Source: Jejuia sp. UBA6058 (GTDB lineage: Bacteria; Bacteroidota; Bacteroidia; Flavobacteriales; Flavobacteriaceae). Taken from it: a stretch of 64,000 nt of DNA. This document shows positions 1-7,400 of this stretch, piece after piece. A model generated the notes under the pieces. The model saw only the letters and a list, made by a program, of their open reading frames with translations. It was not told the DNA's origin and searched no databases. Where the stretch lies: NCBI GenBank assembly GCA_002428965.1, contig DIYI01000012.1:62001-126000 (forward strand). The letters run 5' to 3'. Made by a program: the position numbers and the translations under genes. How positions within the stretch are numbered: the first letter of the stretch is position 1; every line of letters starts with the position of its first letter.

Positions 1-1103
1 AATCCAAAAACAAGCTGGATATTGAAGATTCCTTTTGCTTAGAATCGTTAGAAGATCTCAAAAACAGGTTAAAGAAAACCCAACCCATATTCCTAATACT
101 TAATACTAAAAATATAATAACCAAATGTATTGATGAAAGTGTCTTGTCAAATTTAGATAGCTTAGTTTTTAGGGCGTTCCCAAATCTCAATATAAACGAT
201 TTCTATTATGAGGTAATATCACAAGAAAACAAAATGTTTATTTCCATTTGTCGAAAAGACTATTTGGACGACATTATCCTAAAATTCAAGGAAAAAAATA
301 TTTTCATTGTAAATATTTCTTTTGACAATAATGCAGCATCGTGTATTTCAAACTTTCTTGGTAATGACAACTATTTTTCATCGAATTCTCTAATCACTCT
401 TAAAAACAATGTGATAAGTGATATTGAGAAAGGGACTGAAATTATTGATTCCGTTTACAATATAAATGGCTTAGAAACCTCTAATTCCAATCTACTATCC
501 CTCTCTGGTGCCCTAGCGCTAGTAATTCAAAATTTTACCAATCAAACCAACTTTGAAGAACTAAAAATTAATTTATTGGACAACCTTAAACATTTAAGGA
601 GGTTTCATTTAGGCTCAAGAACTGGATTAATAGCTATTCTTACAATTTTACTCTTAAACTTTTTAGTTTTTAATCATTACTTCAGTGCTGTAAATGAACT
701 CCAGGAAATATCCCAAATTAATCAAACCTCAAAAAAACAGTTTACTTTATTAAACAAAAGAGTAGCTAAATCCCAAAAGACCGTGGAGGATATGCTAAAG
801 GGTAACAGTTCCAAAAGTTCTTTTTACGCCAATCAAATTATACAGAGTTTGCCGAAGTCTATTTTATTATCTGAATTGAACTATCAACCGCTTATTAAAA
901 AGATAAAAGAAGATAGGCCTATTCAAACCTCTTCAAATACTCTTTTGATTTCGGGTTTTGCAACGACCAATACATTACTATCAGATTGGATTAATCTTTT
1001 GGAAAATTTAGATTGGATCGACTCTGTTGAAATTCTCAATTTCGAGGATATTTCAAAACTTAATTCACAGTTCAGTGTTAAAATAAATATTGCAGATGAC
1101 TAG
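1..1103 (+). CDS. GspL/PilM-PilN-like assembly protein (5' truncated)
   Basis: The frame is open from base 3 without a stop, so the gene begins outside the window and the TTG at 144 is not its start. The visible product has a soluble N-terminal part, one membrane segment at about bases 615-690, and a C-terminal part rich in coiled-coil-like and alpha/beta sequence. This is the architecture of GspL (type II secretion) and of PilM-PilN fusions: a cytoplasmic actin-like domain, one transmembrane helix and a periplasmic ferredoxin-like domain. The next gene overlaps it by 8 bases and has the matching GspM/PilO form, which strengthens the call. It probably forms the inner-membrane platform of a T2SS/T4P-like machine. 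Assignment rests on architecture and gene order, as no strict sequence motif is visible. Confidence 0.6.
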   Translation, partial: SKNKLDIEDSFCLESLEDLKNRLKKTQPIFLILNTKNIITKCIDESVLSNLDSLVFRAFPNLNINDFYYEVISQENKMFISICRKDYLDDIILKFKEKNIFIVNISFDNNAASCISNFLGNDNYFSSNSLITLKNNVISDIEKGTEIIDSVYNINGLETSNSNLLSLSGALALVIQNFTNQTNFEELKINLLDNLKHLRRFHLGSRTGLIAILTILLLNFLVFNHYFSAVNELQEISQINQTSKKQFTLLNKRVAKSQKTVEDMLKGNSSKSSFYANQIIQSLPKSILLSELNYQPLIKKIKEDRPIQTSSNTLLISGFATTNTLLSDWINLLENLDWIDSVEILNFEDISKLNSQFSVKINIADD

Positions 1104-1608
1104 TAAATCGAAAAACATACTATTGTTATGTGGATTTATGGTTACACTTTTTCTTTGTTATCAACTGGCTATTTCTAAAACCATTAGTTTGAAAAGGAAT
1201 TATGAAGATCTAAAAACGCAAGAACTGCTATTTAGTAATACACCCAAGCAAATTTCCATTCTAAAGCAAAAGCAACACTATTATGATTCTATTTTAAGTA
1301 GCAATAAAATTAAAGGTAATTCTGTTCAAAATAATTTGTTAGAAGCGGTAAATACTTTTGCAAAAAACAATGAAGTAAAAATTGTGAGTTTTGTTGAACC
1401 GCATTTGATTCGGCAAAATGATCTTAAAATTAGTACATATCAATTTTCATTGGAAGGCAATTATAATAACCTTATTGAACTAGTCCACAAACTTGAACAA
1501 GAAACAAGGTTTGGGGAAATTATTAATCTGCATTTTGAAAAGAAGAAGAATTTTAGAACCAATTCCTTTTATTTGAGGGTTAATGTTTTACTTAAGAGTT
1601 TTGGATGA
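1096..1608 (+). CDS. GspM/PilO-like inner-membrane assembly protein
   Basis: A 170-residue product with a very short cytoplasmic N-terminus, one transmembrane helix at about residues 7-27, a coiled-coil stretch to about 65, and a C-terminal alpha/beta domain. This is the usual layout of PilO and GspM, which pair with PilN or GspL through their periplasmic domains. I chose the ATG at 1096, which overlaps the stop of the upstream gene by 8 bases, over the TTG at 1090. It is the last gene of the operon in view, and a long non-coding stretch follows. The family is known to diverge strongly, so the call depends mainly on topology and on its GspL-like neighbour. Confidence 0.6.
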   Translation: MTSKSKNILLLCGFMVTLFLCYQLAISKTISLKRNYEDLKTQELLFSNTPKQISILKQKQHYYDSILSSNKIKGNSVQNNLLEAVNTFAKNNEVKIVSFVEPHLIRQNDLKISTYQFSLEGNYNNLIELVHKLEQETRFGEIINLHFEKKKNFRTNSFYLRVNVLLKSFG

Positions 1609-2080
1609 AAAATTGTTAACCATAAAATTCTTTTCATCCTGGTCACCTAAAATCATTTCATTTTTATTAAGTAGGAAAATTATCTTTCAAAACTTTAGGT
1701 ATCAAATGTTCTCTTTAATATTAATTGGTTAAAGTAATTCAAAAATACATTCAATGTTCAAGAATCAATTTAAACCTAGACGCAAATAACTACAATTAGT
1801 CACAGGGACAAATAGAAAGCTACTGAAAACAACACATCATACAACTTATAATTTACTGACAATAAGATGCTTGTAATTTTACATGAAATCTGAATTTCAG
1901 AGACATATATTCTAAAATTTAAGTAATAGTTGAAATTTTAGAAAGTTTGAAATAGCATGTTCAATATAAAAATAGGTTTAAATTCATTGAACTGAAGAGC
2001 TCTATCTGATTTGAATACATATGTACTTCTCTCCTATTTATAACTTCTTCCAAAATAGTTATAAAAATACAGGACAATAA
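1609..2080. other. Intergenic region, no gene seen
   Basis: About 470 AT-rich bases between the 3' end of the secretion operon and the 3' end of a minus-strand gene. A 9-bp inverted repeat (GGATGAAAA at 1603-1611, TTTTCATCC at 1631-1639) overlaps the stop of the preceding gene. It could be a weak terminator, but it lacks a clear T run. I see no other convincing element. Confidence 0.4.
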
Positions 2081-2773
2081 CTAATTAGTATTTCTACTAT
2101 CACAAGGCTTTACCCTTGAGTCAATAATTGTCTGAGTGATAGGATGTGTAAACACACCGTAATGAATAGGATGTTCTCCTTCGTCTGTAAAAAAGTTAAC
2201 TTCATTATTATATCTTGTATAATGGATTACAGGCTCACCATTCACAAAGAAAACATCATCCTTACATGGTTCAACTTTAATAAAATTCTTCTGTTCAATC
2301 TTATCAAATGGTTTTTCGAAATCTGCACCTGAACATTTTACTCTTTCATATCGATCTCCAATCCACACCATGCAATTCTTTTCATTATTTTTTGCAAAAT
2401 AAAACACTGAAAGTATTAATAAAATCACGTTAGCCATCACACTCCATAATAGCTTTTTAGATAGTTTTTTCTTCGCTTCATAGCATGAATTTTTATTACA
2501 AAAATCAATAAAATCTACATATTCTAAATATTTGCTTAAAGCATCTCTTGTTTCTCTATTAGGCTTAATCTTCTTTCCATTTAGTATATAACCATTATAG
2601 TACCGCTCAAAGGTTAGAAGTTTTAATGTAACTCCTGTGGACTCAAATTGCTCCTCTAAATACTTAGAAAGTCCATGAGAACTTTTTTGACCTGATTCAA
2701 CTTTAGCTTTCTCAAAAACTTTCTTCATTAATTCATCAACCATCAATTCACTTTTACTCTCTTTAATTTTCAT
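2081..2773 (-). CDS. Membrane-anchored protein of unknown function
   Basis: I do not recognise this 230-residue protein. Residues 1-100 are charged and helical, with a segment around 30-92 (SSHGLSKYLEE, then TFERYYNGYI, then ETRDALSKYL) that reads like a small helical domain seen at the N-terminus of Bacteroidota proteins of unknown role. Whether it binds DNA is not shown. A single membrane helix lies at about 109-127, followed by about 100 residues with several cysteines. With Lys-rich sequence before the helix, the N-terminus should be cytoplasmic and the C-terminus periplasmic. That topology would suit a one-component transmembrane sensor, which is inference only. It points away from the signalling unit downstream. 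Confidence 0.65.
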   Translation of the reverse strand: MKIKESKSELMVDELMKKVFEKAKVESGQKSSHGLSKYLEEQFESTGVTLKLLTFERYYNGYILNGKKIKPNRETRDALSKYLEYVDFIDFCNKNSCYEAKKKLSKKLLWSVMANVILLILSVFYFAKNNEKNCMVWIGDRYERVKCSGADFEKPFDKIEQKNFIKVEPCKDDVFFVNGEPVIHYTRYNNEVNFFTDEGEHPIHYGVFTHPITQTIIDSRVKPCDSRNTN

Positions 2774-2898
2774 AATTAAAAATTTATTTACTTGATTTTT
2801 AAACAGTTAAAACATGATAGATAAGTGATAAGCACTTGATATTAGAATGTTAGGGCGTTTTTAAAACTTCTGAACGTAATTCGCTTCAGAATCAATTC

Positions 2899-2923
2899 TA
2901 GTTATGCTTTGCTAACATAACTA
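2899..2923. promoter_or_regulatory. 8-bp inverted repeat (possible operator)
   Basis: TAGTTATG and CATAACTA are perfect reverse complements separated by 9 bases. It lies between two divergent genes, just before the TACGG palindrome. It could be an operator for either direction, and its role is unknown. Confidence 0.35.
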
Positions 2924-2941
2924 ATGTACAAAATTGACTAC

Positions 2942-2955
2942 TACGGAATACCGTA
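2942..2955. promoter_or_regulatory. Palindrome TACGG-N4-CCGTA, candidate response-regulator site
   Basis: The 14-base palindrome TACGGAATACCGTA lies 177 bases before the small lipoprotein ATG. The same half sites with the same 4-base spacer recur at 5808-5821, directly after the response regulator gene. Two copies bracketing a two-component operon are what autoregulation by a dimeric LuxR/NarL-type regulator would give. Binding is inferred, not shown. Confidence 0.5.
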
Positions 2956-3053
2956 ATGTAATGCTTTATAGATGGCTTGGGAAGCTTCTATTAATTATTA
3001 CAATACATCTTCCCACTTCCCAAAAGAGAGACGTCTTTACAAATTTTAGTCGC

Positions 3054-3102
3054 GTGTTGCCGCGAAACATAGTTGTCGCCTGTAAAAAGCGGCTGGCAAC
3101 AC
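3054..3102 (+). promoter_or_regulatory. GC-rich inverted repeat in the leader of the lipoprotein gene
   Basis: GTGTTGCC (3054-3061) and GGCAACAC (3095-3102) are perfect 8-bp complements, with further GCG/CGC complementarity just inside. The element ends 29 bases before the ATG of the small lipoprotein gene, so it could act as an RNA hairpin in the 5' leader or as a binding site. Confidence 0.4.
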
Positions 3103-3131
3103 CATTGTCAAATTTTAAATATTAAAATAAA

Positions 3132-3290
3132 ATGAAAAAAATATATTTAATTATGTTTACTGTATTCCTAAATGCGGTTGTTTTTTCTTGCACACCACAA
3201 AATGAAATAATTGAAGAAATGGAATCTGAAACCTGCTGTGGTGATGATAACCCTATCCCACCGCCACCGCCACCTGGTGGAGGAGGTTGA
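3132..3290 (+). CDS. 52-residue lipoprotein with Pro6-Gly4 tail
   Basis: A short ORF that standard length cut-offs miss. The product starts MKKIYLIMFTVF, has a hydrophobic stretch to residue 19, and a lipobox-like VVFSC with the acceptor Cys at 20. An acidic segment follows, then a Cys-Cys pair at 35-36, an acidic CGDDNP stretch and a tail of six prolines and four glycines. If processed, the mature part is only 33 residues. It ends 31 bases before a TPR sensor kinase gene in the same direction, so the two are likely co-transcribed. It may be a ligand, partner or surface peptide of that kinase. I know of no named family for it, and the functional link is inference from position. Confidence 0.65.
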   Translation: MKKIYLIMFTVFLNAVVFSCTPQNEIIEEMESETCCGDDNPIPPPPPPGGGG

Positions 3291-3321
3291 TTAATTAACG
3301 GTTAATTGATACATTAGAGGA

Positions 3322-5004
3322 ATGAAAAAGCTTACACTTTCGTTCCTCTTTTTTTTCATGCAAGCAAATATAATTTGTATAAGCTACAATAAAATTTCAT
3401 GTCAAAATACTATTGATAGCACTTTAGTCTTTTATAATTCCATTGTTAATATAAAAGACCGCCAAATTACTAATGAAGCTCTTAATTTTTTCGAGAAAAA
3501 AGCTGCTGAAGCAATATCAAAACGAGATACTATTAATGCAGCATATTCAATAGAGCTTATTGCCTTGGGACAATTCAAATTAGGTTACTTACCTGAAAGT
3601 GAATCAACAACAATAAGAGCATTAGAATTGTTGGATAATATGGAGCACAAGGACAGTATCAATGAACCAATAGAAAGACTATCTAACCAATTGGGTATGA
3701 TTTACCGTAAGATGGAAGATTTTGAAAATTCTCTTAGGTATTTAAATATTGCTCTTAACTTGAGTACAAAAACTCCTAATAAGATGGCAATAATCAGCAA
3801 TATTGCCAACAATCATGCAGACTTAGGACTCTTTAATAAGGCTGTCGAAGTGCAGGAAGCTTACAGTGATGAAATTTTGGCATTGAGAAAATCCAGTATT
3901 AAAGCCACTTACATCGACAATTTAGGGTATTACAAGTCTTTTATTGGAGACCTAACTGCTTTAGAAGACATGAAAGCTGCCTTAAAAATGAGACTAGACT
4001 TAAAAGACTTAACAGGGCTTTTTTCAAGCTATCGTCATCTAGCTTTATTTCACTATAACAAGGGTAATACTAAGGAAGCATTGAATTATTCCAAAATGAC
4101 CAGAAGAATATCCGATTCCTTAGGGAGTCCAACGTACCAAAAAGAGGCAATGAAATTAGCACTTAAATTTGAAAATAATCCAATTTTTAAAGAGTATGTA
4201 GAACTTAGTGACAGCCTAGATAAAGCTGACCTAAGGCAAAACAACAAATACACAGCAATAAAATATGATATTAATAAAAAAGATAAATTAATAAAAGAAA
4301 GGGAACTAATGTTGAAATCAAGTGAACTGGAAAAAGAAAAACAGAGAAAAGGAAAAATGTTATCTATTTTTTCTGGGTTATTGATTTTGTCGTTTTCCAT
4401 ATTCTTATACTTATTCCTAAGATCTAGACATAAAAAAGAAAAAATTTACCAGGTATATCTAACAGAAACCCGTATTTCTAAAAAAGTACATGACGAAGTA
4501 GCCAATGATTTATATCATGTAATGACTAAGATTCAATCTGGAAATGATAAAAATGAGGAGGTTTTAGATGATTTAGAAGGTATTTATAATAAGACTCGGG
4601 ACATTTCGAGAGCCAATAGTGAAATTGATGTTATCAATAATTACAAAGTATTAGTAAATGATTTATTGCTCAGTTATAAAGACCATGAAATTAATGTGAT
4701 AACCAGAAACGTATCAAAAATAGACTGGAACCTTGTTTCAGATTTAAAGAAAACTACTTTATATAGGGTGCTCCAGGAACTTATGACCAATATGCGCAAA
4801 CATAGTAAAGCATCTTTAGTAGTACTAGCTTTTAATCAAGTAAAAGGTAAAATAGAAATAGACTATAAGGATAATGGGGTGGGTTGTAAATTAGTAAAAC
4901 AAAATGGTTTACTAAATATGGAAAACCGTATAGAGTCCATAAACGGAAAGATTACTTTTGAATCTAGGGTCGATGATGGCTTTAAGGTTAAGATTATAGT
5001 ATAG
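3322..5004 (+). CDS. TPR-domain sensor histidine kinase
   Basis: 560 residues. A signal-like N-terminus (1-28) is followed by helical TPR-type repeats (about 50-280), a coiled coil (about 310-345), one membrane helix (347-367) and a kinase core of the HPK7/NarX-LytS type. The phospho-acceptor is probably His390 in SKKVHDEVANDLYH. The ATPase domain shows the N box around Asn490 (ELMTNMRKHSKA), the G1 box DNGVG at 517-521 and the G2-like region GLLNMENRI at 529-537. The TPR part is predicted to be periplasmic, so it probably senses a peptide or protein. The small lipoprotein encoded directly upstream is an obvious candidate partner. The response regulator gene follows after 2 bases, and the pair should work together. 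Confidence 0.9.
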   Translation: MKKLTLSFLFFFMQANIICISYNKISCQNTIDSTLVFYNSIVNIKDRQITNEALNFFEKKAAEAISKRDTINAAYSIELIALGQFKLGYLPESESTTIRALELLDNMEHKDSINEPIERLSNQLGMIYRKMEDFENSLRYLNIALNLSTKTPNKMAIISNIANNHADLGLFNKAVEVQEAYSDEILALRKSSIKATYIDNLGYYKSFIGDLTALEDMKAALKMRLDLKDLTGLFSSYRHLALFHYNKGNTKEALNYSKMTRRISDSLGSPTYQKEAMKLALKFENNPIFKEYVELSDSLDKADLRQNNKYTAIKYDINKKDKLIKERELMLKSSELEKEKQRKGKMLSIFSGLLILSFSIFLYLFLRSRHKKEKIYQVYLTETRISKKVHDEVANDLYHVMTKIQSGNDKNEEVLDDLEGIYNKTRDISRANSEIDVINNYKVLVNDLLLSYKDHEINVITRNVSKIDWNLVSDLKKTTLYRVLQELMTNMRKHSKASLVVLAFNQVKGKIEIDYKDNGVGCKLVKQNGLLNMENRIESINGKITFESRVDDGFKVKIIV

Positions 5005-5006
5005 AT

Positions 5007-5672
5007 ATGTTTACAAAAGTTTTGGTTTCTGAGGACATGGATGATATTAACAAAGGTGTATATACCTTGCTTAGTGAGTTGGGAATCAAAGAAATTCATC
5101 AGGTACAATATTGTGATGATGCATATTTAAAAATTAAAAAAGCCGTTTTAGATGCAGCCCCATATCAATTACTAATCACGGATCTATATTTTAAAACAGA
5201 TCATCGGGAACAACGTTTTTTATCAGGCGAAGATTTGGCTAAAGCATTAAAAGAGGTATACCCTGCCTTGAAAATAATTATATACTCGGTTGAAGATAAA
5301 ATACAGAAAGTTAGAACCTTAATTAACACTTATGGTATTGATGCTTATGTATGTAAAAGCAGAAGGGGCTTAAAAGAACTAATCAAAGCCATAGAAGCCG
5401 TTTCTAAAAACCAAACATACTTATCTCCTGAAGTGGAAACCGCTTTAAGTAAAAAAACAGATTTAGAAATCAGTGATTATGATATAGAGTTGCTGAAGCA
5501 ATTATCTTTAGGTTATTCTAAGGACGAAATAAGCGAGATATTTAAAAAAAACAGTATAACTCCAAGCAGTGTAAGTTCTATTGAAAAACGACAAAATAAA
5601 CTCTTCATTCAATTTAAAGCCAATAATGCTATTAACCTTGTAGCTATTGTAAAGGATTTAGGCCTTATATAA
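5007..5672 (+). CDS. Response regulator with diverged C-terminal HTH
   Basis: 221 residues starting 2 bases after the kinase stop. The receiver domain (about 1-125) has acidic residues near the start (SEDMDD, 9-13), the phospho-acceptor Asp59 in LLITDLYF and the conserved Lys117 in YVCKSRR. The C-terminal part (about 155-221) occupies the place of a LuxR/NarL HTH, but is diverged: SDYDIELLKQLSLGYSKDEI keeps the first helix pattern, while the usual recognition-helix signature is weak. It should be phosphorylated by the upstream kinase. The paired palindromes TACGG-N4-CCGTA flanking the operon are candidate targets. Confidence 0.85.
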   Translation: MFTKVLVSEDMDDINKGVYTLLSELGIKEIHQVQYCDDAYLKIKKAVLDAAPYQLLITDLYFKTDHREQRFLSGEDLAKALKEVYPALKIIIYSVEDKIQKVRTLINTYGIDAYVCKSRRGLKELIKAIEAVSKNQTYLSPEVETALSKKTDLEISDYDIELLKQLSLGYSKDEISEIFKKNSITPSSVSSIEKRQNKLFIQFKANNAINLVAIVKDLGLI

Positions 5673-5777
5673 TTAACAACATAATGATATACATCTACAG
5701 CATCCCGCATTTTTTTCCCACCTTTTTATTGTTGCATAGCTATTAATAATAATTCTTTGATAGAAAATTTGGAAGTG

Positions 5778-5803
5778 CACACCTCTATTAGGTGTGTTTT
5801 TTT
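5778..5803 (+). terminator. Rho-independent terminator of the two-component operon
   Basis: The arms CACACCT (5778-5784) and AGGTGTG (5790-5796) form a perfect 7-bp stem with a 5-base loop, followed by seven T residues. It lies about 105 bases after the response regulator stop. Confidence 0.85.
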
Positions 5804-5807
5804 ATAA

Positions 5808-5821
5808 TACGGATGTCCGTA
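5808..5821. promoter_or_regulatory. Second palindrome TACGG-N4-CCGTA
   Basis: TACGGATGTCCGTA has the same half sites and spacer length as the copy at 2942-2955. It sits right after the operon terminator and 56 bases before the HNH gene, so it could bring that gene under the same regulator. I saw no third copy while reading the window. Confidence 0.5.
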
Positions 5822-5877
5822 AGGAATTGTTTTTTCATGAGCTTAAGTTTGAAGCATAATATTAAAAACAACAAGCA

Positions 5878-6180
5878 ATGGCACGAAACCCAAACACAAA
5901 TCGAAACGGACATACTTGGACTCAGGAAGAGAAAATTACAATATGGCAAAAAGGAAAAATTATACCAAATTATCCACCAAATATCTGGAGACATGATAAA
6001 TGTGGAAAAGTTATGAAATGGGACGAGCATGGTAACAGAAGTTCTGATTACGGTTGGGAAATTGACCATATTAATCCTGTTTCTAATGGAGGAGGAGATA
6101 ATACTGAAAATCTACAGCCATTGAACTGGAAAAATAATGCTGATAAGGGAGATAAACTTTATTGGTCATGTCCAAATTAA
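5878..6180 (+). CDS. Small HNH endonuclease-like protein
   Basis: 100 residues. The C-terminal half carries an HNH core: WEIDHINPVSNGGGDNTENL followed by QPLNWKNNADKGDK, with the Asp-His pair, the central Asn and the final Asn/Lys in the expected order. The paired zinc-binding CxxC knuckles of many HNH proteins are not complete; only the single Cys of HDKCGK and one near the C-terminus are present. The N-terminal 40 residues are polar and carry no recognised domain. HNH proteins cut or nick DNA in restriction, phage and repair settings, and the target here is unknown. A candidate regulator palindrome lies 56 bases upstream. Confidence 0.8.
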   Translation: MARNPNTNRNGHTWTQEEKITIWQKGKIIPNYPPNIWRHDKCGKVMKWDEHGNRSSDYGWEIDHINPVSNGGGDNTENLQPLNWKNNADKGDKLYWSCPN

Positions 6181-6218
6181 TAAAAGTGATTATGAACAAA
6201 CATTATCTACTAACAAAA

Positions 6219-6510
6219 ATGAAGTCAACCAACCGGAACGGCTTACTTGTGTGGGTTTTTTCTTGGTTGCCATTATGCGTACTCGGGTAAATGGGGTTGG
6301 CAAATATAATATTGGTTATCCTTGTTTTTAGGTTATTTCACTTTAGGAATAACATGGTTGTGGTGTTTGATAGACTTATTTAATATCCCTTCTAAAGTGA
6401 ATAAGTACAATTTGGTTATTAGCAATCAGGTTACCGAAATTGAAAAGGGTGAAAAGGAGGAAATGCACTCAAGAAATATGGCTATGATAGCAGCGTCAGA
6501 GAAAAGTTAA
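6219..6510 (+). pseudogene. Decayed TM2-domain membrane protein gene
   Basis: Joining frames gives a typical TM2-domain protein: MKSTNRN in one frame, then after a shift near 6240 LCGFFLGCHYAYSGKWGWQI, a TAA stop, and YWLSLFLGYFTLGITWLWCL followed by IDLF and a polar tail to the stop at 6508-6510. The pattern of two helices around a small Gly-rich turn (GxHxxYxGK, then Asp-Leu after the second helix) matches the TM2 family. A frameshift and an in-frame stop both interrupt it. Only the last 62 codons read as an uninterrupted frame, and that piece begins inside the membrane domain. A sequencing error could explain one lesion but hardly both. Confidence 0.6.
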
Positions 6511-6527
6511 TTATTAAATTTTGAACT

Positions 6528-7400
6528 ATGATGAAAACTCAAAGATGTAATATATTCTTTGTAATAGGAATTTTTGTATTGATGATTTGGTCTTGTACTT
6601 CAAAAAATTTATCGGAGTCTCGAGAAACAGCTCAAATTTTTTTTGATGCATTAAAAGAAGGCAATACTAACTTAATGCTTGAGAAATATGAAAAAGTAGG
6701 CATTTTAAAGAGCTATTTTAAATCTGATTCTATACAAATTTTAAATTCTTCTGAAATCCATGATAGTTTAATTAAAGTTACGGTGAAAAACTTTTATACT
6801 AATGGATTTGGAAAACTAAGTAATAAAGAAATGGCTCTTTTCATTTCGACGGATTCGACTCAATCTTTTGACCGGATTATTGATTCAAGGGGCTTAACAG
6901 ATTATGCCGAAAATGAATTTTATGATTTTGCCAAAAAAGTTGGCTGTTTAAAAGAAGTTGACACATCAGATGTTGAAATAGGCTTAAAGCTCCTTCATGC
7001 CGAAGTTTTTGCCCATGAACTTCAAATGAAAACTTTATTAAACTTTGCTGAAAACGTTAGTGTTTTAGATTGGAGTTGGAAGTCAGAATATGGAGGTTCG
7101 GCTTCAGGAAAGGGGATTGTACAAAATAATACAAATTTCAACATCCCAAACGTCAAATATATTGTAAAGTATATGGATAATAAAGGAAATGTTCTAACCA
7201 CAGATGATGGTTATGTGTCTTATAACAAACTAGAGTTTGGGGAATCCACAGCTTTTACTTTTTACACAAGTTATATCGGGAATGCATCTAAAGCTAGTAT
7301 AACTTTAGATTTTGACGAGGAAATGATAAAAAAATATGTTTTGGATAATAAAGAATACGATGGGGATGAATATGATAATTTCAAAAACTTAACAGAATAA
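6528..7400 (+). CDS. Lipoprotein of unknown function with FxLYD-like C-terminus
   Basis: 290 residues (starts at ATG 6528 or the adjoining ATG). The N-terminus is a hydrophobic signal ending in IWSC, which looks like a lipobox, so it is probably a lipoprotein. Residues about 30-150 are helical with no family I recognise. The part from about 175 to 275 (SWKSEYGGSASGKGIVQNNT, then NVKYIVKYMDNKGNVL) resembles the small beta-sandwich FxLYD type, which is common in bacterial surface proteins and describes a fold rather than a function. Its stop overlaps the ATG of the next gene by one base, so the two are translationally coupled, although a nuclease-like partner for a lipoprotein is unexpected. 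Confidence 0.7.
   Translation: MMKTQRCNIFFVIGIFVLMIWSCTSKNLSESRETAQIFFDALKEGNTNLMLEKYEKVGILKSYFKSDSIQILNSSEIHDSLIKVTVKNFYTNGFGKLSNKEMALFISTDSTQSFDRIIDSRGLTDYAENEFYDFAKKVGCLKEVDTSDVEIGLKLLHAEVFAHELQMKTLLNFAENVSVLDWSWKSEYGGSASGKGIVQNNTNFNIPNVKYIVKYMDNKGNVLTTDDGYVSYNKLEFGESTAFTFYTSYIGNASKASITLDFDEEMIKKYVLDNKEYDGDEYDNFKNLTE

Larger units (their letters stand above)
2774..3131. other. Regulatory leader region with several inverted repeats
   Basis: A 358-base stretch between the divergent membrane-protein gene and the small lipoprotein gene. I see no convincing CDS in it; a 63-codon frame at 2934-3125 has no plausible product. It holds three inverted repeats listed separately (2899-2923, 2942-2955, 3054-3102). 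The part from 3050 to 3102 is clearly richer in G and C than its surroundings, which suggests a structured RNA leader or a protein-binding region. Confidence 0.5.

Noticed and set aside
2934..3125. 63-codon frame in the leader of the tiny lipoprotein gene
   Set aside because: It overlaps three inverted repeats and its product shows no signal, domain or composition typical of protein.
5792..6016. 74-codon frame overlapping the HNH gene
   Set aside because: It runs in another frame through the HNH coding sequence and through the terminator and palindrome; the HNH frame has clear motifs.
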